Shown: positions 11,132 to 24,050 of the stretch, piece after piece
Numbering within the stretch: the stretch's first letter is position 1
Layout of the letters: each line of letters begins with the position of its first letter
Assembly: GCA_019925105.1 (NCBI GenBank)
Contig: JAHGAU010000017.1
Span: 62,001 to 126,000, forward strand
DNA: 64,000 nt
From: Niebla homalea
Taxonomy: Eukaryota; Ascomycota; Lecanoromycetes; Lecanorales; Ramalinaceae
Reading direction: 5' to 3'
The notes under the pieces: model-generated
The model's database searches: none
What the model was told of the DNA's origin: nothing
Seen by the model: only the letters and a program-made list of their open reading frames with translations
Translations under genes and position numbers: made by a program

Positions 11132-14100
11132 TGTGATGGTTGGTGATGATGGGTGTTGTGGATTCGTTAAGGTATTGAGCTATGAGGAAAGTGAGGTAGA
11201 TGGCTTGTTCCGAATGCTGTAGTGGGCTTTGTTGCTGGAATGGGTGATTGTGAGAATTGTGCTTGAGTTGCTGCTGTATGTTTTGAAGTTGGGAGGGAAG
11301 CTGTTGATGATGTTGTTGCATGATAGCAGAAAGAATTGAGGACATGATGGCCTCCTTTATAGATTGCAGGGAGCCTCTACAGGTCTGGCAGAACCACTCA
11401 AATCGTGATAATTTTCAATTACGATCATCTCGAGCGTCGTCACTGTGTCTCTGTCCAATGCCCCACAACTCTTCCGGCTCACCACTTTGAGAGGAGGCTG
11501 TGATACATCTCGTGGCCGCCATCTCAGGATGAAACGTCGACGTCTTCAGCGATGCCATCCGTGAGGTCAGTTTAGAGTCATCAAGCTGGCAAAGGAAATG
11601 CCTACGAGAGGGACGTTGGAAATAGCCTTCGCTATTTCAGACCTCAGCATGAAGGGGTTTCCATTTCTGTGCCGGGCAGGACATGCCGAACCCGTTCCTA
11701 GGCTCTCCAAAAAGGTAGTATGATGCCTCAACGCGGCCTGAACCGAAGTGATGACTGCCCAATGAGGTGCTCTAGATGTGAAGCCGGTGTATGTCACATG
11801 TTCTGGAAGGACGGCACCTGAAGGCGTGGATGATAGCTCATCGTGCGCGGTGCGACCAATCGAGTCTGCCTTGGCGGAGAGTCGAACCCTGCTCGGAGTG
11901 GAAGTTATAGATAGCTCGATTATTTCCCAAAGGGGAGTGGCGATGACTAGATCATGATGAAACGTTTCGAGGTGAACTTTCTTGGTCTACCGTAATGTAA
12001 AGCTCTACGTCCAATCATCTTCAAGGACGGTAGGAAGGCTGACAGCGACATTGGAGAAATGGTGGTGTACGACAAGTCGTTAAAGTTGCAGTAGCTAATC
12101 TTGGCTTGCATGTCCCTTTGGTGCGAAAGGGAATCGCAAAGAACTAATATCCCATCGTGGCCCTATGGTAAGCTCACACCCTCAATGCATTTTATGTCTC
12201 GGAAGATCGCCGTTGCATGTCCCGGGTGGGTCAGCAGAGACAGTAATCTGCCGGTGAAGATCTTCAGGGCTTTTGACCATAGCGATAAGTCTGTAGAAGG
12301 TGGAGCACACCTCTTCAGCTCGGTTAAACCATCCCGAGATATGATACGTGGTTCTTGGAGCACACCACCAGCGGGTTAGCTCGGTATGAGATTACCATAG
12401 GCCTAAGTGGTTGATCATCGTGTTTTCAGAAGGAAGCTGACACCGTCAGGCATTGCTACTTTTTCTACACGCATACTGGAAGTAAGATCTTCGTCTGTCT
12501 TTACCCTCTTAGCGTCGTGGTCTACTTACCCGTGGTTAAGCAAGACATGAAGTACCTAATGACTCGATTTTAGAGCCCTTCGGTTCCCGTTGCTGAGACG
12601 AACTGGAAGGGCTGTCCTACCGTTCCTAACGACTACCTGACATTCACTGTGTACATGTTATGATCAGTCATACCTTGATTGTGAAGCCGGCCCTTCAACT
12701 CGAGAAGTATCCTCCCCAGCAAAAGTCACAAATTTGGAGAATCACCCCCGCGTCAGCATCGAGGCTAGGAAGATCGACGTGGGACAACGTGGCTGATCAT
12801 GTGCAAGATCAGAGGATTCGACGACGGGAACGAAGATAAGTCGATGGCCACAAGTGTCTCGGAGATTTTGCCGAAAGTGTGGCCCGTCCCGTGTCTGAGT
12901 GTGGACAAGCCGTGTTTCAGAAACGATGTGTGCCGGCCACTACGGCATGCCCAGGGTCATCAATGATGTTTTTTGAGCTGAGTTTTATGGAGAGCCGTGG
13001 ATCATGCCGTTGATGGAGGGTTGTGTGGTGATAGAGCGTGAATTTTTTTAAACATTACATCTTATTATACTCTCAAATCCCAATGGCAACATCTCATTTC
13101 ACTTTCATATTCCAGTTGCCTGTCTCGGGAGTGTGTATACGTGAGCTGCTTGTGACAGGACTGTTGGGGGCGTTGGAAAAGGGAGTGTTTCCAGAAACAA
13201 GTTGAAAGCGGGAGATGTATGCCACACGACGATCTCAGCAGAATCTCCGAGCCCGTGGCGGTAAGGCTTAATTCATTGCTCCATGTAATAAGACACCACC
13301 TTTTGTGTAGGCTGTGCAGCTCGTCTGGATTAATTGATGAGGTGTCTGGATGTTTAACGTGCTGAATGCAAGATCGTCGACTTTGCCGACTTCTCGAAAA
13401 GGAAATTGATAGGTGGAAAAATGCATGCATACTCAGATGTACGCCAAACGTGCTGCAATATCAAACGTATTTGATTCATTGCTCAACTTCTCTCCATTCT
13501 ATATGCCTCCTTCAAAGCATGATCACTCAGATTTAGACTGCATTCCATGAGTCTGTTTCGAAGACGGAGATTGATCGGCCAAATGCAGACGATGCTGCTG
13601 TGAACTTATTGCTTGTATATGGGGACTGAGCCATGTAAAGACAAATGTGTACCTAGATATACGTATGCATGCTCAAATATCCCTAGCCTCTTCCGCCTAA
13701 CGATACCCTTGTCTCAGCAGCAGCACAAGGCTTCATCAACACTTCCAACAGATCTCTTTCTCGCGAATGTATCCCAAAGCCTTCAGAGGCACGCATTCTT
13801 TGCACGGTATCCGATGCCTGGGAGCAGTGTGCCCAAGTGGGCAGTCCAGATCTCTTCTCGAGGCTCCTTGTGCTCCTCCCCAATGTAAGCCAGCACCAGC
13901 TCATTCTCCCTTGGCACCGCCTTACCCTATTGTGTTGATTGTACGACCAATTCATATCAATAGCCTGTCTTGCCAAGACCTGGGCCTTTGACAGAAATGG
14001 CGACCTACGTCGAGGCTATTGTGCCTGCCGAGTCTGAGGTGGGGAGGGAAGGTGGGATAGGAGGGTGAGAGGTTGATGGTAGGGTCGCAACAGAGCAATC

Positions 14101-16844
14101 ACCTAAAGCTGACTTGGCCTGCGAAAGTCCAGGCTTTGTGTTGTTGAAGAGGAAGAGCGATGAAATCGTTAGTAAAGGCGATGATGACTTGAGGGGAGGA
14201 AGGGCCGGGGGAGGAGAGATAGAATGAGGGGAGGATAGCGCGTACCAAAGCAGAGTCATGAATGACGAGCTGGTGCTTCGGGTTCTGGCTTCCATTCCAG
14301 AAAGAGTTCGACGGCGATCCGGCTGGCCTATGGCAACTTGAGGAACCTCTGAACAGAATAATGCGCAATGTCTTTCAGTCGGCCCAGGCTCAAGCAAATG
14401 TGATCATGGAGCTTGGAGAGGACTTTGGGAGAGACTGCCGAGCAGCCACCCTCTTATGGTTCGAGGGATCCGCTTTGGAATGAGCTCTAGGGACGACAGC
14501 TTCGATCTCAATGCCTATCACCGTTACTGGATGATCATGTGCTTCCGGGCTCGTGGCATAAGTATCCTTTCCTGGCATTGGCGCCACTCGACAGACTGGG
14601 ATACGTATTTAATCCATAGAGTATTGAGTATGTCCCATTCCATTGTCCGGTCGATTCACAGCGTACGGCCAATAATAAGCTACAGAAGTGTCAGAAGTCA
14701 CGATGTTGGTCTTCCGTCATGGCAGGCATAGTTGAGTAGAAACCACAATGCAATTGATTTGGGGCGGCGGAAAACAATGTAAAGAGTCGAATCCCAATAG
14801 GCACGGGAAGGTAACCAAGGCTCTACCAAGAAGCCAAAAAAAAAAAAAGGAAAAAAGAAGACACGGGGGCATCGATTCGACGCGTTCGAGCTGGGCCCCA
14901 TGTTTGGCAACAACACGGCAAATAGAACACATCATCATGATCTTGCATGCAGAAGGGGTCTGCATGCATCCTCAGATACGAATCTTGCGATCTGACCCTC
15001 GGACTTTGGGAGAGGCGCAGGGCCCGAAGCATGTACGGTTTGTACAGGGGTACCTAACGGACATTCCTCCGTAGTCCAGAGCTAAGCTTTGTGGTACAAT
15101 CTGCTGAGGCTTGAGCTTGATCGACGCGCCATTTGAAGGGAAGCCAAGATCGTATGCAGCACTAGTTCGCCCGCTGTTATGCAGAGCTAGTTCAAGTTGG
15201 ATTGGCAGCTGCATAGCAAAAGCTTGATGATCATATCCGAACACGGCCGACACTGCAGAAGTACGTGGCGGTACATGCAGGAAGCCAGGAAGTGATATGG
15301 TAGAGCGATTTTTGGTGCATGATCCTCATAAGGAAGCGAAAGGTTTGTATGGAAATTGGCGATAAGGCCGGCATTGACCTCGAGATGCATTTGTGCTGAA
15401 TCCTGATCGTATGGGATTTGGATGCGCCTGCATAGTGCGTAAATTTGTCCTATAAGGTAGCAGGTAAAGGCTGCATGATGAACGGGGGTGAGTTGACGGC
15501 TTTTCTTTCCGGGTTTGTTGGTTCAATTCGTCGTCGAATCTTGTAGTAAGGTTTAGAGGTTGCCAAATTTGATCGCATTTGTTGTCCATGAAGGTTTTGT
15601 ACGTACAAGGAAAGGATCTGAAAGAAGGGCAGGATTTTTACGATACGCATGCCTGTGGCGAGCTTCAAGTCAGCTTTTGACGAAGTGGGTACTCGGGTCG
15701 ACTTGAATCGAAAGGTAGAGAGCAAAGTGTCAAGTACAGAATAGATCATCGAACCCTGGTGTAGCTTGGCAAAGTCAGATGGAAGATCCGACGGTGATGC
15801 ACGATGACGAGCTCCAAATCATCCTGAGGCACATCCTTTGGAGCGGCTTGGAGCTAAGCATCACCTCTGCAAGGTGCTTGCTTCGAATTATAAAAGGCAG
15901 TGAATGGCTCTTTCAAGGTGTTGTACATGTATTAAGAGTCCTTACGGACGATGGGATTGTACAGCAATTGAGAACCCTTCGATCACCTCGACGCGATCGA
16001 ACATTGGGTCAATGCGACAGTCCATCGCAATGCAAGAGTTGATAGGTGATATCTCCATCATTGCGTCCTGTCGATGGCTCATGTGGCAGCCATGAACAAA
16101 GGATGAGGAGGCGGACTCGCAAATCTATACAGCTATACGGTGGCAGTTGTACGAACTCTTCGACGAATCGTGTGGTGCCTGTCGGTGATGGAAGCTCACC
16201 AATAGGTAATATGATGTCATTTGTATCCCATTTTCAGAAGGGTGGAAGAGCATCATCCCTGAAGAATCTCTTCCTCGCCACAGTCAAGGTCTTTCGCCGT
16301 GGTGGAATTGCTTTCTTTTGCGAGATGAATCTGTCCATCGACCCAAACGACCAGATGGGGAAGACCAAAAGGATTACATCCACTCGATAGCGACACCGTG
16401 CAAAGCTCCCGAGCCTGCTTCGTCAAGACAGCGCTGAAGCACAGGCTCGACAGGCAAGCAGCTGATTTCATCTGAGGCTTCGGCATCATGATAGACTCTT
16501 CCCTGTCTTGGATGATATCCGCCCTCGTCGCTTGATCAATGCGCTCAAAAAATTATATTTGCTCAAGCCGATAGAAAAAGCCCTTTGCGCCGCTGTGCAG
16601 CGTCGTTTTGCGACACGCGTTGAACGGGTCAAATGCATCGAAGAACTTTTTGTCAAGCATAGAAAACTGATGATATTTACCTGCCTTGCGAACATGTGAA
16701 CCTATCTGCCCCGCACGACATGCAATAGTAATCAATATACCTAGCCCACTAGTTGTACAGCATGTACAACTTCTTCACAACCTTGATTGATTAAAGAGTA
16801 AATCTGAGTCTCGATGGCGTCTCTGCAGGCCCAGCTAGTCGTCT
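11132..16844. other. 5.7-kb region with no recognisable gene
   Basis: Open frames on both strands are short (at most about 130 codons) and none resembles a known family or joins into a plausible spliced gene. Base composition is ordinary and not RIP-like. The first 250 bases are the likely promoter of the KP4-like gene. The stretch could hold non-coding RNA genes, a species-specific gene with many small exons, or remains of old decayed genes; I cannot distinguish these. Confidence 0.4.
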
Positions 16845-17642
16845 CTAAACGGTTTCATTTCCAATGGGAAAGCTCTGGATCGAAAACGGCGGGATGCTCT
16901 GGCCATTCGCTAATCCTTCATCCGTCAAAATCTTGGATGCATTACCGAGGGAGCTCTTCTGAAAGAGCGCAAAGTCTTCGATCAATTTGTTAGCCTCAAA
17001 TTCACGAGCGCGTCACCGGAGGATGATTCAGGTCCAACTTACCCAGTGGATGGCCAGTGGCGCACTCATACACACTCCACGTGATTAGTGTTTCATTTGA
17101 GAACACCGACTCCGATTTAAAGGTTGCCCAGTACCCGCTGAAGCTACCGTTCTTGGTGAGGAACTCGGTCGGCACATTGAAGGGGGCCTGTTCGAATGTC
17201 CATTGGAAGGAGCCAGACGGGTCAGTCGTGAAGGAAGTGAGTTGCTCGGTTATATCATATTGGCCAATGCTCGTGGGGAACTTGTACGAACGCGTTGCGC
17301 CGGGTTGGTAATTGGTTCCGTTGGTCTTGTAGGGGAGGAGGCCAAACCAGGAGGTTTCGAGGACTGAAAGGGTGGGTAAGCAGATCATAATCTAAGTTGT
17401 GAAGATGTTCGGACGAATAGGATGGACAGCAGGGCAAGAGGGTGTCGCGTACATGGAGCCAACAGATTGCGGACATCAGTGGCTGCTGCGCCAATGACGA
17501 TGAACGTGGCCGACTCCTGATATTGCGTGCCATTTGGACAAGTGCACGGTGTGCCAGAAACTGACGAGCATGCAGGAGTGGCGGAGACAAGAGCAAGGGG
17601 CGCCAACACCGCCAATTGGGACAGTCTAAGGAGAAGATGCAT
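16845..17642 (-). CDS. small secreted protein, possible SRPBCC-like fold
   Basis: Three exons, complement of 17453-17642, 17043-17363 and 16845-16975, joining in frame to 213 residues. The second intron has a CTAAC branch point about 12 bases before its AG, which decided that acceptor. The protein starts with a hydrophobic signal peptide (about 1-21), followed by a short cysteine cluster with the CTCPNGTQY segment and then a domain of about 160 residues. The order of that domain, with an opening ESATFIVIGAAATDVRNL and a later TSWFG, recalls SRPBCC/polyketide-cyclase-like proteins that bind small hydrophobic ligands. That fold assignment is a guess from pattern, not a confirmed match. Several N-glycosylation sequons (such as NGT, NGS and NET) fit a secreted protein. 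The start was set at the ATG that opens the signal peptide. Function unknown. Confidence 0.75.
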
Positions 17643-20600
17643 CGTGTCTTTGAACAACTGACAGCTGAGGGTTGATTTGTGCAGTGTTGGATGGGGAGCG
17701 TCGACTATGAGGGCTCTTGTTCAGACGATGATGGTTGAGATGACGGAGAGAAATCAAGTAGCCGCTTGAGGATTTTATAACCTCGCCCGTACCGGGAAGC
17801 AACTTCAAAAACCCATCGTACCTTCCATCCACCGGGGTAGACGGCCAGTCGCTACTATCAATAGTGTCGTCATACAATGAGTGGACCGCCTCTCTGCCGA
17901 TAAACCCCGGCCATAAGAAGCCGACGTAAGTCTAATACCGCTCCCATCAGTAACAGATCGGCTCATTGGGCTGCGACGTCATTTGGAAGCAATCTGGCAT
18001 TTATCCGTCAAAGGGAGCTCAGCGTTTCGGCAGAGAAAGTGCCGCATTAGATGCTCCTATTCTTACATGATCCCGAAACACACTGTCAAGACTCAAGAAG
18101 CTCGAAGATGAAGCCAAAGGCGTCGCACAAAGGCGGGATGAGGCTTGCGGACACCGACATCTGGCCCAGCGCTACTTCAAAGTCTCGGAGTCCGGTCTCA
18201 TTGCTCGAAAAAATTGGGAGATCGACCCCCAATAATGGAGACCTTTGATCATTCGATTACGAAAGGAGTCATCGAGGTGCACAATGAGAGCAAAGGAGTT
18301 AAAGCAGGTGTGGAGATTGAACTTACTTCATGACATTCAGCGTGAACTCTTCCTGATACTTGAGATGTGCAACACCTTTTCGAATCGGGAACAATACGGT
18401 CCAGCATGCTCCGCAGCTTTGCATGCAGCGGTATGCAGGCGTGATCAGAAAGCAGGAACCAGTGGAGCTCTGCAGAATCCCACGACGTGTCAAGGCCCAG
18501 TCAACGTAGGGCAGCTTGATTTAGTCTCAGAATATCACAATTGGACAGGCGGATATCAGAAAATTGTACATCAAAGCTGCTGCCAGATGCGAGCTGCACT
18601 TCGGGAAATTCTGGGCTGGCTGTCGTACCCTCGTACCCATCCTCGCACAATGTCGTCATCTTTCGTGCCCTTTGGAGATAGACCCATACCAAGTTGAGCA
18701 AGCCAGAGCTGTCAATAGCACAGGTCAGTCTGATAAACACTATTGACAGACGATCCGCCACGTCAACCGAAGGCCAAACTGAAAAGCCTGACAGGCTCCC
18801 AAATTGAATGTACCGGTATCCGTACAATTCAATGGACTGCCCCCCGAGCAACAACTCCAGCATGGGGTTGAGATGAGTGCCTACGGGAATCCTCCAGATA
18901 CGTGAAAGCGTGTAATTTGCACATCGGCACTCATGATTTGTCAATCGCTGAATCCTCTTCTCAAAGCTACTGCATCGTTACTGATCATCGTCTGGCGGTA
19001 CCACGTGCATCTAAGTGACCTCAGGGTTTCCCTTCGCTTCCGATGCACCTTATTCAAGCTCGATTTTGGATCACTCCTCCAGCCTCCTTAGCCTTGAATG
19101 CGATGGCACTAACTCCTATATAGTGCACTCTTTGGGCAAAACAGCCCCATACTTCAGCCTCATCTTCGCTGGCGCGCTTCACGTGTTTCCGTGATCCTGT
19201 CCAGATGTCATCGCTGTTTGTGAGAATTTCGCGTGCTCTTGGAGAGGGCCGAGATGGCAGCCTGTGCACCCATGAGTCGGGAGACAAGTCAGGGTAGATG
19301 GTGAGAGCGGCGGTCAAGTACGAGACGGAAGAGAGGATGAGGAAGATAAAACAGGGGGGACAGGGCAGTGACTAGACATCATGAGAATGGTTCTGGAGGT
19401 GATATACGGCGTTTGCTGTTCAGGTGTCCAGGCCGAGAAGCGTTGGCGAGAAGAGAAGCATATATTGTTGTAGAGACACTAGGTACGAAATTCCTGATGA
19501 CACGGGTGCAACGAAGACCTAGGAAGCCCCGAAAAGCCCCCCACTGTGGGGGGCCAAGAGTCCCAAGACTTTCTGCTTTAGCGTCAAATGTCAGTATTCC
19601 GTACCCATCCAAGCCATCGATTAGGCTTGCCCCGAGAAACCGGTCCCGAGAAACCGGCCCGAAAGGCCGGACACACTTGGCGGTTGACAGATATCTTCCA
19701 TCGCAAAATCGAGTACCTTCAGAAGTGCTTGAAGATTCTGCAGTCCTATTTCATCAACCCTTGACTATAAAGTATAAGGATCTATTTTTCTCAACGATAC
19801 ATTGATGACATCGACGACCATCCACGCTAGGATTAATACTACGTAACCAGGTTAAAAAAAAAGCTGATTTTCATTGCTTTGCAGATCCTCTGGCCCTTGT
19901 CCTTGCTGCTTCAGCATTGGAGGGCTGGGCATAACGCCTTTGCGCTGGATGTCCTGACCGTTGATTGGTCAGCTTAGACTGTCTTCCTGGGGTTGTCCGA
20001 GTGGGGCCTTGCGAGCGGGGTACTAAAGTCATCTTTGACATCCCCATTAGCCTGCTGCAGAAAAAGCCAATGAAGGCTTGCTAGGTGGGTCATTTCCGCG
20101 TCTGCGCTCCAATCCGATCCAGAAGCAGCCCACCACCAAGCTTCCAGGAGTCCAGGACAGGCCGAGATATGGAGTTCCCAAGTAAGAGTGAATGCAAGAT
20201 TAGGGGGTCCAGAACGACAAATAACGCGCAAGAAGGTGGACCCACCCTGACCGGGTTTGGATACATTCGGATCCGCTTGATCTCCCCCACAGCTATGAAC
20301 TTTTCTTACTGGTTACTGATGTTAGGAGATAGCTCCGACAACGACGTACTGCTGACTCATCGTGACCGTTACCAATGGACGTTTTATGATCGAGTCTCGT
20401 TGGCGCTACCGAGTGTGTGTGTTTTCGATCTGTCTTGCGTGCTGCAGCTCCCATGATGCATAGATACTCCAAGCAAAATGTTGCCTCATCCTAGAGCCGA
20501 GGGTTGCAACCCCTGAGTCTACTAATGCCTGGACGATTGACTAGCGTCAGATCTCAAATCTCTTGATGCGTCGACATGGCATGGACCAACACGCGCGTGT

Positions 20601-21315
20601 TCTCGTCCGAAACACATGGACGAGATCAGCTTATACCAAAAACAAGCACGACGAACTCCTCATTCGGAATTAGACGAGGTCCAACCATTCTCAAGCCTAA
20701 GCTCCCACTTACCCTGATGATAGGGTCACCTTGAATCAATCAAGCCTCCCTTGCAGAATCGAAATCTGAATGTGCGGACAGACTATCATGCAGGCCTGCA
20801 AGCCCGCGTTACTCGATATCAGAGCCAGCGTAATCGTCCGGAGGCTGGGATCAGCTAGACGTCCGTGCAGTGGTCTTGATGATTCCAGGTACGATAGTAC
20901 AACGCCAATCGCAAGCGATTTACCCTAGGGATTGCCTATTCCAACCCTTTCATGCCTATTCAATGACACCTTCAATCGAGCTACAGCCATCGTCGCATGA
21001 GCGTCCATGTATTTGCACCAAGCACGATCAACATGACCCTGATAAGCATGTGAAGGCCAAAATTCATTGGTCCAATGGGAGAAAAGCAAGCGAGATGAAG
21101 ACGCTGCTTAGTCCATCAGACTCTCCGGTTCAATTGAGGCAGAGGAGAGTGCCTTTTCAAAAGTACTCTCTTTCCTATCGTTCCTCAATCCTGTGCTTGC
21201 TTTTCTTATTGCCCGATTGCAGTCACCGAACAGTGTGTGTGGGTAGAGCCGAAGGTGCCGGTCGTCTCCATCTTCAAACGATTGGACTTTGAACAGGAGA
21301 GTAACGGCAGCTCAG
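17643..21315. other. 3.7-kb gene-poor region
   Basis: No supported gene. Open frames are below 150 codons and look random. A small direct repeat lies at 19631-19658. The last few hundred bases before 21316 are the presumed promoter and leader of the AflR-like gene; I see no clear regulator site there. Confidence 0.4.
19631..19658. repeat. 14-bp tandem duplication
   Basis: Two adjacent copies of the unit CCCGAGAAACCGGT, the second ending in C, followed by a further CCGAAAGGCCGG palindromic stretch. Directly visible; meaning unknown. Confidence 0.75.
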
Positions 21316-23094
21316 ATGGCATCTCGGACTGCACCAAGGAAGGCGACCAGGAACGGATCTGGATCTTGTAATGGGACGACAGCGATGCAGAAAAGCACAA
21401 CATCATCTACCAAGGCACGATCGCCCAAACTGCGCGACAGCTGCGATCCTTGCGCTGCCGCCAAGGTCAGGTGTACTAAACAAAAACCAATCTGCACCCG
21501 CTGCGAGAAGCGCGGGATACAATGCGAGTATATTGTCACCAGACGGGCTGGCCGGCCGTCGCAGAACCCGAGTCGGACAGCGAGCAAGGCCATGGAGTCT
21601 TCATACGAGCCTCAACAGGACGACCTACTCGGCGACAACAAGGCTTCATCGTCACCCTCCCCACCACCTACCACCACTCTGTCCGAGACGAGCTTCCTCA
21701 CATCACCCAGCCTCATCGAGCCGTCCCCGATAGAGCACCAAATGGATATCTGCCGCACTTACTCTTTACCCAACCTCAACGCGCCATGCTCTGACTCTCT
21801 GTCAGACTCACCGTCGCTCCGGTGTTTTGCCGACGAGGTCGACAGCTTTTTCGCCACGCTCGAATCTCTTCCTGGGCTGGAAACTTCTTCGCGTGACATG
21901 TTGAGTCTGCCAAGTCACATGGATTCCATGAACAGCTCGGCGAATACCACCGCGAATGATCCCATGAACTATGACAACCTACTGCCTCACGCCTCTGAAT
22001 ATGAACTCCCTTTTACCGAAGATCCTGGCCTGGACATGTTGCATCTCACGCCACAATGGCAGACGCTTCCACAAGCCAACCCTACAACTGCCCATCACGC
22101 GGCAACCCCGCCTTCCGATTCACTTCCGTGTTCTTGCCTCACCATCGCCTTGAGTTTACTCAGAGACCTTGGCCCTTGCACCTCTTCATCGAAGTCGTGG
22201 CCGCAACAGGACCACTCAGCATCCACGACACTTCCTTCGCTGATCTCATCGAACGAGAGCACCTTGAGCACGATAACCCAGATTCTCTCGTGCGCATGCT
22301 CGCAGGATATCTACCTCCTCACCATGCTCTCGCTCGTCGTCTTCAAGGCGCTAGATCGCTACGCTGCCGCGGTCACAATGACGACCGAGGCCAATCACCA
22401 CCCCGTCGACCATATCAGACAGAACACCCACAACAGCAGCAGCAGCAACAACAAATTCAGAAGCAACAGCAGCAGCAATCACTCCAACTCAACCCCCAGC
22501 CTCTCCCCCACCTCCTTCTCCACCCCTTCATCCAGCTCCTCCTGCTCCTTGCCCCTCCACCAATCCTACCAGCCGCACCACCACCCCTTCACACCCCTCC
22601 CTCCTTCCCCACTCAGCACCACCACCACCACCATCACCACCACCAACCCCCTCCACCTGCTCCTCCCCAGCGACCCCGACCCACGCCGCGTCTCCGCGCA
22701 GATCGTGCTGGGGGAACTCCACCACGCCCAACGTCTCGTCAACGAACTGTCCACGCGCTTCCGATCGCTCAGCCTCAGCGCCGCTGCTCCTCCCCTTCCT
22801 CCATCATCATCATCATCATCACCATCATTATCACCACCACCACCATCATCATCATTATTATCGGCGCAGCAGCAGCAGCACCACCGCACCGTTCCCGCCG
22901 CGATGGACGATGTCATCATGAGTGATGGAGATGGATGGGCCCGCCCTGCCGGGGACGGTGGTGGGGGAATGGCAATGTCGGCGGAGAGCAGCCGACCGAT
23001 CTCGACGACCATGCTCGAGCATCTGGAAAAGGATCTCCGGGCGCGGGTGAGGGGGGTGAGTAAGGGGGTCGTGGACGTGATTCGTCGGTTCTGA
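21316..23094 (+). CDS. AflR-like Zn2Cys6 transcription activator
   Basis: Nuclear DNA-binding regulator of about 592 residues, apparently one exon. The zinc cluster is complete with the spacing CX2CX6CX6CX2CX6C at residues 43, 46, 53, 60, 63 and 70, inside SCDPCAAAKVRC...CTRCEKRG; the lysine- and arginine-rich loop is intact. A basic RRAGRP linker follows. The middle carries acidic/serine-proline stretches, and residues near 270-370 read like the AflR C-terminal domain, with CLTIALSLLRDLG and a later QDIYLLTMLSLVVFKALDRYA helix. This arrangement is typical of pathway-specific activators of aromatic polyketide clusters (AflR in aflatoxin/sterigmatocystin and relatives). Its usual partner, an AflS-like protein, is encoded at 30909 rather than next door. 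Codons from about 22430 to 22870 are expanded simple repeats encoding Ser, Asn, His, Pro and Thr runs. The start is the first ATG in the open frame. Target genes are not known. Confidence 0.88.
   Translation: MASRTAPRKATRNGSGSCNGTTAMQKSTTSSTKARSPKLRDSCDPCAAAKVRCTKQKPICTRCEKRGIQCEYIVTRRAGRPSQNPSRTASKAMESSYEPQQDDLLGDNKASSSPSPPPTTTLSETSFLTSPSLIEPSPIEHQMDICRTYSLPNLNAPCSDSLSDSPSLRCFADEVDSFFATLESLPGLETSSRDMLSLPSHMDSMNSSANTTANDPMNYDNLLPHASEYELPFTEDPGLDMLHLTPQWQTLPQANPTTAHHAATPPSDSLPCSCLTIALSLLRDLGPCTSSSKSWPQQDHSASTTLPSLISSNESTLSTITQILSCACSQDIYLLTMLSLVVFKALDRYAAAVTMTTEANHHPVDHIRQNTHNSSSSNNKFRSNSSSNHSNSTPSLSPTSFSTPSSSSSCSLPLHQSYQPHHHPFTPLPPSPLSTTTTTITTTNPLHLLLPSDPDPRRVSAQIVLGELHHAQRLVNELSTRFRSLSLSAAAPPLPPSSSSSSPSLSPPPPSSSLLSAQQQQHHRTVPAAMDDVIMSDGDGWARPAGDGGGGMAMSAESSRPISTTMLEHLEKDLRARVRGVSKGVVDVIRRF
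22430..22870. repeat. coding trinucleotide-repeat tracts
   Basis: Runs of CAG/CAA, CAC, ACC and ATC/TCA type triplets inside the AflR-like gene; they encode poly-Ser/Asn/Thr/Pro stretches. Because all steps are triplets, length changes would not break the frame. Confidence 0.8.
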
Positions 23095-23686
23095 ACGGTT
23101 GGGGTTGCACTATTTCTGATGGGGTGGGGCGCGCGTGGCCTGTTGGTTGTGGGTGGGTAGGTGGGTGGAGAATGGGGGTGGATGGGTGGATAAATAGGAG
23201 TGGGAGGGTTGGTGGAGAATTGGAGGAAAGGCGAGTGTGGGTGGAGGCTTGCGAGGGGGAGGGGGCTGGTGGGGAAAAAACGGTTCTACACACACTTCTT
23301 CTGCGTGTTTTTTTTTGTTTTCTTTTTTCTTTTTCACCCCCGGTTCTCGAGGGAGCATGGCAAAGGCATTGGAGGACCTTTTGTGCTTGAATTTTTTCTT
23401 GTGTATGTATGCATGGTATTTTAGCATAGAGGCACAGTGCTGGAGCGGAAGTTTGGGGGAGGCAGCGAGGGTGGGGGGGAGCGGTTGAAGAGCGTGTGCT
23501 GAAGAGCGCGTGTCCCCGGGGTGCGCGGAGGGGGTTGTTGTAAGTATTATTTATGTACGCACGCGAAAATGTGGCATGGGATGTGATGTAAACATGAATT
23601 CATTATTGCTACGATTCGCTGAAACGCTTGGTCTGTTCCACCCGCCCCTTTTCTTGGGATTTCTGGGGCTGCTTGCTCTTTTTCAT
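23095..23686. other. 3' region of the AflR-like gene
   Basis: G-rich then T-rich non-coding sequence after the stop codon at 23094. It ends at the terminal-inverted-repeat element that begins at 23687. Poly-T/poly-pyrimidine runs occur near 23300-23340. No gene is supported. Confidence 0.5.
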
Positions 23687-23722
23687 TAGGGGTTTTCAAA
23701 TTAGGAATATTTTGTTGGGTCA

Positions 23723-23748
23723 GGAAACCTGAGTAAACCCAGGTTTCC
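23723..23748. repeat. subterminal palindrome
   Basis: Inverted arms GGAAACCTG and CAGGTTTCC around an 8-base loop. A related but imperfect hairpin lies at about 23798-23823 and half-copies near 24210-24245. Subterminal repeats of this kind are typical transposase-binding sites in TIR elements; that role is inferred. Confidence 0.7.
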
Positions 23749-23990
23749 GAAACCCAGGTTTTGCTGTCGTCATCAATTTTAGCGTGGTTTTCATTCGCGA
23801 AACCTGAGTTTACCTGGGTTTCGAAATGATCGATTTTCCACGACTCGTACCACTCAAAACACCCATTTAGCAGACCCTTCAGCAAGCCCGCCTTGTGCGC
23901 GTACCCCCCCAGTACGACAAGCCTGAAAATACCGCGATTCGGGGATGGAGAATTTAAAAGCTGAGCAAGGCTCCTCACGTACACCCCTTA

Positions 23991-24050
23991 CTTGCACCCT
24001 CGCTTGCACCCTCGCTTGCACCCTCACTTGCATCATCACTTGCACCCTCA
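23991..24050. repeat. 12-bp minisatellite, five copies
   Basis: Five adjacent copies of CTTGCACCCTCR with few changes (the fourth is the most divergent), then a partial sixth. It lies inside the TIR element. Confidence 0.9.

Noticed and set aside
23991..24050. Regular repeat array considered as CRISPR
   Set aside because: Units are contiguous 12-mers without spacers, in a eukaryotic genome; it is a minisatellite.
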